From: Candidatus Woesearchaeota archaeon
GTDB lineage: Archaea > Nanobdellota > Nanobdellia > Woesearchaeales > UBA12501
Reading direction: 5' to 3'
Assembly (NCBI GenBank): GCA_016177345.1
Contig: JACOVM010000037.1
Coordinates: 1 to 9,305, forward strand
Length of the DNA stretch: 9,305 nucleotides
Part shown: in pieces, positions 4,922 to 9,305 of the stretch
Position numbering within the stretch: position 1 is the first letter of the stretch
How the letters are laid out: every line of letters begins with the position of its first letter
Translations under genes and position numbers: made by a program
The notes under the pieces: model-generated
What the model was told of the DNA's origin: nothing
What the model saw: only the letters and a program-made list of their open reading frames with translations
Database searches by the model: none

Positions 4922-6250
4922 ATGGGCAAAGCACAAGGATCTTCAGGATCTTCCCCCTCTAGTGAACGACATGATGTTGCTGCCTTGTGCGCAGATTATC
5001 TCCATCAAGAAAGCCCGCCATTTCTGTTCTATAACATGCCTACCGCTGCTTCGTTTGCAGGGCGTCTCGAACAAGAATATAAAGAGTTATGGAAGAGAGA
5101 GCTTGAGCTTGGCGAAATGCTCTCACGCCACCGAGATGCCATCATTGCCGAAGACGCTGACAAGGTGCGCGACAAGATTCGCCGCCTTCGCCAAAACCTT
5201 CGTTATGAGCAGTGTGATAACTCTACACGCTCATACAACAATGGTGAAGTACAGCCAAGCACCAAGACAAACATTCGAGACAGGTCTATTGATGTCGTTT
5301 GCCAATTTGGAAATCCTTCAAAGGATTACGATGAGGTGTCCTGCCATGGGGATATTATAGAACTATATTTTACTCTGCGAATGATGATGGAGTCTTCTGT
5401 TGGAGATGTTACCGTTGTCGCACCCTGGCTTCCCTACATGAGAGGGGACAAAAAATTAGAGGGCAGAGTTCCAATCGCTGCACGAGACGTTCTTGACCTT
5501 ATCGAGCATGCTGCATTGGGCCACCTCAAAAAGATCATCACGTTTGACCTTCATGCTGCCCAAGAGCAAGGCTTTCTTCGAGGAAAAATAGAGCATTTAA
5601 GCGCCATGCCCTTATTTGCAAGATACGTCCTTTCAGAGCGATTTACAGACAGGTATCACTGCACCTTGGATGATCTCACTGTTGTCGCTGTTGATACTGG
5701 AGGGGTTGGAAGAGCTCACACCTATGCTGACCTGCTCGGCCTTCCGGTAGTAGTGTACGACAAGGGAAGGCCAGAGCCTGGCGTGGCAGAGGTTCGAGGA
5801 AAGGTAGGGCAAGTAGAAACGAACGTTGCTGTTATTATTGAAGACATGATTGACACGGGAGGTTCTGTTGTTAAAGTAGGTGCTGATCTTCTGGCAAATG
5901 GGGTAAAGCATGTTGTTGTGCTTGCAACGCATGGCTTGTTTAGCCCAACTCGAGACAAGAAGGATCCCACCGTGATCCTTAACTATGCTGAAGATATTCT
6001 TGAGCAGAGTGGAGTGCATGTTGTGGTTACTGACAGCATTCCACGCGATCCTGGATTTTATCGATATCAAAACAAATGGCTCGTTGACACCATTTCCCTG
6101 AGCCAGACTCTTGCAGATGCTATTCTCCAGAAGCGATTGGGATATTCGTTAAGCCAGAGTATTGCCAGGCAAGAAGCTCTTGTTCGGGAACATGCCCGTC
6201 AAAGAAAGCCAATGGAGATTGAGCCGTACCTTCTGCCAGTTCAGGGCTAA
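4922..6250 (+). CDS. prs: Ribose-phosphate pyrophosphokinase (PRPP synthetase) with N-terminal helical insertion
   Basis: With the start at 4922 this is a 442-residue protein, longer than the usual 285-320. PRPP synthetase transfers diphosphate from ATP to ribose 5-phosphate, feeding nucleotide and amino-acid synthesis. Landmarks in order: YNNGEVQPSTKTNIRD (105-120, the usual DGE..v.i...vRg block); the catalytic flexible-loop region VVAPWLPYMRGDKKLEGR (165-182); IITFDLHAAQEQGF (205-218); VAVDTGGVGRAHTYADLLG (255-273); and the PRPP-binding loop VIIEDMIDTGGSV (304-316) followed by HVVVLATHGLFS (330-341). The usual DD of the PRPP loop is ED, an accepted variant. Residues about 44-98 form a highly charged helical segment inserted between the first helix and the NNGE block, where ordinary enzymes have only a short link. 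The C-terminal 30-odd residues are also extra. It converges with the helicase gene, 27 nt apart. Confidence 0.9.
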   Translation: MGKAQGSSGSSPSSERHDVAALCADYLHQESPPFLFYNMPTAASFAGRLEQEYKELWKRELELGEMLSRHRDAIIAEDADKVRDKIRRLRQNLRYEQCDNSTRSYNNGEVQPSTKTNIRDRSIDVVCQFGNPSKDYDEVSCHGDIIELYFTLRMMMESSVGDVTVVAPWLPYMRGDKKLEGRVPIAARDVLDLIEHAALGHLKKIITFDLHAAQEQGFLRGKIEHLSAMPLFARYVLSERFTDRYHCTLDDLTVVAVDTGGVGRAHTYADLLGLPVVVYDKGRPEPGVAEVRGKVGQVETNVAVIIEDMIDTGGSVVKVGADLLANGVKHVVVLATHGLFSPTRDKKDPTVILNYAEDILEQSGVHVVVTDSIPRDPGFYRYQNKWLVDTISLSQTLADAILQKRLGYSLSQSIARQEALVREHARQRKPMEIEPYLLPVQG

Positions 6251-6277
6251 GAACGTTCATCGTTGAGAAGCTCATTG

Positions 6278-7861
6278 TCAAGAATATTCTCCAAGCCTCA
6301 TCTGCCCTCTCTTTTGCTGAAGCAATTCCGGCTCTTGATCAATGTCCACCCCAACCTGCTTTTTTATCTTCAGCGCTATTTGCTTTCCAACGAGCGTATT
6401 GAGCGCAGTTATGTCTGCTGTTTTTACATCGCCAAGGTTTTTGATGCTATTATTAAAAAGCCGGCGCGCCCGCATTCTTCCAATGCCTTCCAGCTTGAGG
6501 AGTGCTAGAAGTTCTTCTTTCACGCCATACCTTAATCGTATTCGCGTTTTGGTAATGTCCTTTACTTGATTATGAAACCTCATGAGCTTGGCAATTTCTT
6601 CCATAGAATAGAGGAGCCACGCTGCCATGCTAAGCTTTGCGTGAACCTCACCAGGCCTGACGTCGAATGCCTCCAGCAGGAATTCTTCGTCCTTTTCTTC
6701 CATCCATTCCAGGAAGAGCAATGCTGTTTTCACGCTGTTCATATAGTCCTCATATTCTGGATCGTACAGGCTTGGCTCTGGATCAAGAACAAGATCATGA
6801 TACCTTGTCAGCGCTTCTTGTATTGCCTCCCACTCTTTTGTCCTGACCTTGAGCAAAGGCCTCATTTCGAGGCGGCACGACACTGCGTGGAGGTAGGAGA
6901 ATTCTTTTGGTTGGATTCGTGCTGCTCGCTTCAAGCATTCCATAAGTTCATGCGCCGTAAGCGGGTCAATGTAGAGTTCTGCAACTCTCTTTCCAAGCAC
7001 TGTTGCAGAAATCTTTCCTTCAGCAAGGTCAGCCGCAGACACAAAGCCACGAAAGCCGCGGCCTGATTGTGGCATTGTATTCAAATATTGCGGCATTTGA
7101 ATAAATTCATACTCTTCAAGAAGATGTAATACCTTAGTGATGATCTTCTCGAGCTGAGGCATGTCTCCGTACTGGTGCGCCCAGAAAGTTTTTTCAAAAA
7201 AAGCAAGAATTTGCCGGTTGGTTGAAACGAATTCTGTTGCGATGAGTGAAAGGAGGTACATTCGAAGCGCTGGCTCGACAGCAAGTTTGGAGTAGATCTC
7301 TTCCGGCTCGCCTAAGAGGTATCGATTGTAGATTTCATCTCGCTCTTTTTCTGTTGACGCAATCGCAATAGCCTCACCGTACGTATCGTACGATGGCCTG
7401 CCTGCTCTTCCCGCCATTTGCTGGTACTCAAGAACAGGAATCCATGACATTCCTCGAGGCCCTGAAAACCTGCGAAGGTCTCGAAGAATTGCGCGAAATG
7501 CTGGAAGGTCAACTCCTGCTGCAAGCGTGGGGGTGGCGCAGATCAGCTTGATTGTTCCATCCCTAAACCCATCCTCGACCATGTCTTTTTGCTGTTGGGC
7601 AAGCCCGGCATGATGAAATGCAACTCCCTTCCTGATGCAATACGCTAGGCGCTCGCATTGCATTGTCGGCTTGGACAGCACCTGAAGAACCTTCTCCGCA
7701 ACCTCTTCTGCGCCAGGAGAAGAACTCTTTATGCGCTTTGCAATGTCTTCTGCTGACTTTTCTGCAGATCGCTTGGCATTCACAAAAACAAGAGCCTGCT
7801 TATTTCTTTCTAAGGTGTCAAACGCGAGCTTAAGAAGGGGGTTATCTGTTTCAGGAGGCAT
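6278..7861 (-). CDS. Hel308/Ski2-like helicase lacking the first RecA domain
   Basis: This 527-residue protein matches the C-terminal two-thirds of Hel308-type superfamily 2 DNA helicases, which remodel stalled replication forks. Seen in order: motif IV ALVFVNAKRSAEK (23-35), KGVAFHHAGL (78-87), motif V ICATPTLAAGVDLP (107-120), motif VI EYQQMAGRAGRPSYD (145-159), the winged-helix and ratchet regions (about 185-430), and a C-terminal helix-hairpin-helix LLALLKLEGIGRMRARRLF (451-469). Full Hel308 proteins are about 700 residues. The missing part is the whole RecA1 domain, with the Walker A GKT, the DExH box and motif III, so the protein alone should not hydrolyse ATP. The frame has an in-frame stop not far upstream, and a TATA box sits 26-27 nt before the ATG, so it is expressed as a separate gene. 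It may pair with an N-terminal half encoded elsewhere, or be a stable remnant. Confidence 0.88.
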   Translation of the reverse strand: MPPETDNPLLKLAFDTLERNKQALVFVNAKRSAEKSAEDIAKRIKSSSPGAEEVAEKVLQVLSKPTMQCERLAYCIRKGVAFHHAGLAQQQKDMVEDGFRDGTIKLICATPTLAAGVDLPAFRAILRDLRRFSGPRGMSWIPVLEYQQMAGRAGRPSYDTYGEAIAIASTEKERDEIYNRYLLGEPEEIYSKLAVEPALRMYLLSLIATEFVSTNRQILAFFEKTFWAHQYGDMPQLEKIITKVLHLLEEYEFIQMPQYLNTMPQSGRGFRGFVSAADLAEGKISATVLGKRVAELYIDPLTAHELMECLKRAARIQPKEFSYLHAVSCRLEMRPLLKVRTKEWEAIQEALTRYHDLVLDPEPSLYDPEYEDYMNSVKTALLFLEWMEEKDEEFLLEAFDVRPGEVHAKLSMAAWLLYSMEEIAKLMRFHNQVKDITKTRIRLRYGVKEELLALLKLEGIGRMRARRLFNNSIKNLGDVKTADITALNTLVGKQIALKIKKQVGVDIDQEPELLQQKRGQMRLGEYS

Positions 7862-7883
7862 GAAATGAAGAATGATTGGCTTC

Positions 7884-7891
7884 TTTTTAAA
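7884..7891 (-). promoter_or_regulatory. TATA box of the helicase gene
   Basis: TTTAAAAA on the minus strand is centred 26-27 nt before the ATG at 7861. The matching distance supports the short helicase start, and hence real transcription of the half-gene. Confidence 0.55.
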
Positions 7892-7958
7892 TGCTGTTGT
7901 TCGGCTTATCCGCTATTATTCTCTATTATTATCCAGGATTATACATCCCCCACAATTA

Positions 7959-7967
7959 TTATAAATA
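7959..7967 (+). promoter_or_regulatory. TATA box of the voltage-sensor-like gene
   Basis: TTATAAATA is centred about 25 nt upstream of the ATG at 7988 and lies inside the longer open frame that begins at 7865, arguing for the internal start. Confidence 0.55.
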
Positions 7968-7987
7968 CGCTCAACCATAAAATAGCC

Positions 7988-8572
7988 ATGCGTAAGTTCC
8001 TGCACTATCTCCATCTTGTTGTCGATAAGCTGATCTTCCCCTCTCTCCTAGTTATTTTGCTCCTGGTTGTTCTCGAGCTCTTTTTTCCTGCAGTCGCTGC
8101 TCCTTATCGTAATCTTATTGACGCTATCGACCTTGCAATCATTATCCTTTTTGTTATAGATCTTTCGTTTAAGTACGCCAGAGCAACATCTGTTCGTGGC
8201 TTTCTTCGCCAGTACTGGATCGAGATCATCGCAGTTATCCCTTTCTTCTTACTCTTTCGAATGGTAGAAGGCATTACAAGAGTGCTTGGCGCTGCTGGTG
8301 AAACAACAAAAGAAACCCAGCAGCTAGTGCATCTTGGAAGCGGATTATCAAAGCAGGCAGAGCATGAGCTGATTGGCACGCGGCAGGCTTTCCGCATTGG
8401 CATACGACTAGAGCAAGAGGGAAGATTGATACGATTAGCCCGCTTTCTTCGCCCGCTTCTCCGGCTTCCACGATTCTTGAAGCTTAATATCCGCGAATGG
8501 GAAAAGCGCTTTGCAGCATCGATAACCTTCTTCGAGGAGCCGTTTCATTCTCATTGGAAAAGAAAAAAGTGA
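7988..8572 (+). CDS. Voltage-sensor-like membrane protein without a pore domain
   Basis: With the start at 7988 this is a 194-residue membrane protein. Hydrophobic segments are S1-like (about 15-34), S2-like (about 44-63, ending FVIDLSFKYARA) and S3-like (about 76-91, YWIEIIAVIPFFLLF), the order and wording of the ion-transport/voltage-sensor fold. After a long soluble linker (92-145) comes an S4-like helix with a positive residue at nearly every third position: R146, R149, R152, R155, then R159, R162, K165. No pore helix or S5-S6 follows; the protein ends with a short basic tail. It could be a free-standing voltage sensor or proton channel (Hv1-like in concept), a channel accessory subunit, or an amphipathic membrane-surface protein. 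A longer frame from 7865 is unlikely because it would contain the TATA box. Confidence 0.65.
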   Translation: MRKFLHYLHLVVDKLIFPSLLVILLLVVLELFFPAVAAPYRNLIDAIDLAIIILFVIDLSFKYARATSVRGFLRQYWIEIIAVIPFFLLFRMVEGITRVLGAAGETTKETQQLVHLGSGLSKQAEHELIGTRQAFRIGIRLEQEGRLIRLARFLRPLLRLPRFLKLNIREWEKRFAASITFFEEPFHSHWKRKK

Positions 8573-8640
8573 TAGCCTTCTTTTGTTAGGCAACAAATTC
8601 AATAAGACAATCACGGCAGAGCCGTGAACAACTAGTGATC

Positions 8641-8746
8641 AGCGCCACCGTACATCAGGTGAATAAACAATTCCTTTTTTCTTGCTCCTCAATTAGTGTG
8701 GAGCAAGAAAAAAGGACTCGATATTTTTATTGATAACGGTGGCGCT
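8641..8746. repeat. Nested inverted repeat: 11-bp outer and 17-bp inner arms
   Basis: The outer arms AGCGCCACCGT (8641-8651) and ACGGTGGCGCT (8736-8746) pair perfectly. Inside, TCCTTTTTTCTTGCTCC (8672-8688) pairs perfectly with 8700-8716 around an 11-nt loop. Both strands carry a T6 run in the inner arm. It may be a structured RNA, a two-way terminator after the voltage-sensor-like gene, or a miniature element; no target-site duplication flanks the outer arms. Confidence 0.75.
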
Positions 8747-8841
8747 CTTTCTTCCCGTTCACGCCCGAACGAAGTGAGTGGCGTGATTATTCTCAACCTT
8801 ATTAAACGAACAAAGATAGTGATTCAGCACTTTTCAAAAAA

Positions 8842-8849
8842 TTTATAAA
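8842..8849 (+). promoter_or_regulatory. TATA box of the DoxX gene
   Basis: TTTATAAA, preceded by an A-rich BRE-like run, is centred near 8845, which places the transcription start near 8871 and leaves a leader of roughly 35 nt. This is the only gene here predicted to have such a leader. Confidence 0.55.
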
Positions 8850-8893
8850 AAATCAACAATCTTTAGCTATACATTAAGTAATTAATAATAATT

Positions 8894-8898
8894 GGAGG
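8894..8898 (+). promoter_or_regulatory. Shine-Dalgarno site of the DoxX gene
   Basis: GGAGG lies 8 nt before the ATG at 8907 and decides that start. Its presence matches the predicted leadered transcript. Confidence 0.8.
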
Positions 8899-8906
8899 CA
8901 GACATC

Positions 8907-9305
8907 ATGAACATTAACCAATGGATTGAAAAGCACAGTGATCATTTCTATGCCATATTTCGCATCGGTGTTGGAGCGCTGTTCTTTATGTTTGGTATAC
9001 AAAAGCTATTCGGGCTTTGGGGTATGCCTGGCGGCGCGGCTATTGCATGGACGCTTATCTGGTTTGCAGGCATCTTTGAATTGATGATTGGTACTGCACT
9101 TATCTTTGGTGTTCTGACCAGGCTTGCGTCATTCTTTGGCGCAGTTATGATGGCGATTGCTTACTATCTTGGGCACGTTATGACTGGAGGCTGGAATCCA
9201 ACAGTGAATATGGGCATGCCTGCCCTTGTCTTTGGGCTTGCATTTCTGGCAACCTTTGCTTACGGTGCACGAACAGCAAGCGTAGAACAAAAAGTTTTTG
9301 GAAAA
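8907..9305 (+). CDS. DoxX-family membrane protein (3' end beyond the window)
   Basis: 133 codons are open with no stop before the window ends. The sequence fits the DoxX family: FRIGVGALFFMFGIQKLFG (18-36), LIWFAGIFELMIGTALIFGVLTRLASF (50-76), a third helix ending AYYLGHVM (85-92), and NPTVNMGMPALVFGLAFL (97-114). About four transmembrane helices are expected (16-31, 46-70, 73-92, 104-120). DoxX proteins are small integral membrane proteins; some are quinone-oxidoreductase subunits, most are of unknown role and linked to redox or stress. Family length is about 130-150, so little is missing. It has a strong Shine-Dalgarno site and its own TATA box, so it does not depend on the upstream gene. 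Confidence 0.85.
   Translation, partial: MNINQWIEKHSDHFYAIFRIGVGALFFMFGIQKLFGLWGMPGGAAIAWTLIWFAGIFELMIGTALIFGVLTRLASFFGAVMMAIAYYLGHVMTGGWNPTVNMGMPALVFGLAFLATFAYGARTASVEQKVFGK

Larger units (their letters stand above)
8573..8906. other. Hairpin-rich intergenic region before the DoxX gene
   Basis: This 334-nt region has no protein gene that I can support. From left to right it holds a 6-bp hairpin TTTGTT/AACAAA (8582-8597), a 7-bp hairpin TCACGGC-AGA-GCCGTGA (8611-8627), a nested double inverted repeat (8641-8746), a 7-bp hairpin TCACGCC/GGCGTGA (8759-8786) with an inner ACGAAGT mini-loop, and then the A/T-rich DoxX promoter and leader. Confidence 0.6.

Noticed and set aside
7865..7987. Longer start of the voltage-sensor-like gene at 7865
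   Set aside because: It would overlap both divergent TATA boxes and add a sequence with no clear signal peptide; the ATG at 7988 has a well-placed TATA box.
8641..8746. Insertion-sequence or MITE with 11-bp terminal repeats
   Set aside because: No flanking target duplication and no second copy in the window; kept as an unexplained inverted repeat.
7862..9305. Frameshifted RecA1 half of the helicase upstream
   Set aside because: The minus-strand frames there contain no GKT or DExH motif and the region is occupied by plus-strand genes.
1..9305. CRISPR array
   Set aside because: No regularly spaced repeats of 20-40 nt were seen anywhere in the window.

Overview
The window looks like chromosomal DNA of an archaeon, most likely a small-genome DPANN lineage (Woesearchaeota-like; this lineage call is an inference). 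The evidence is archaeal TATA boxes centred about 24-28 nt upstream of nearly every start codon (leaderless transcripts), a Hel308/Ski2-type helicase, a VapB(DUF217-like)-VapC pair, a two-zinc-ribbon protein and a tRNA gene with no encoded CCA. Genes are short, tightly packed and mostly monocistronic.

Layout from left to right: a PLP-dependent diaminopimelate-decarboxylase-like gene (-) and a Nudix/IPP-isomerase-like gene (+) diverge from one shared TATA box. A double zinc-ribbon protein (+) follows. Next is a VapBC toxin-antitoxin operon (-), then a class I SAM methyltransferase (+). A gene-poor stretch of about 317 nt carries a 23-nt near-perfect copy of the 3' end of the neighbouring tRNA-Arg(GCG) and a 17-bp perfect inverted repeat. 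The tRNA (-) lies 8 nt behind a PgsA-like CDP-alcohol phosphatidyltransferase (-). Divergent from that gene is a PRPP synthetase (+) with an unusual charged helical insertion near its N-terminus. Convergent to it is a Hel308-like helicase (-) that starts at the second RecA domain and lacks the ATP-binding first RecA domain. Divergent again is a small membrane protein (+) that looks like a free-standing voltage-sensor domain. A 334-nt hairpin-rich intergenic region leads into a DoxX-family membrane protein (+) that runs off the right edge.

The genes do not form one pathway. They are housekeeping functions (PRPP supply, polar lipid headgroup synthesis, tRNA, possible isoprenoid or nucleotide chemistry, amino-acid metabolism) mixed with accessory pieces (VapBC, the possible integration scar, hairpin DNA). 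Promoter architecture is consistent: first genes are leaderless with a TATA box, while the internal operon gene vapC and the leadered doxX gene each carry a Shine-Dalgarno sequence. The points most worth a second look are the helicase without its motor half, the pore-less voltage-sensor-like protein, the tRNA-derived direct repeat, and the two 17-bp inverted repeats that share one design.
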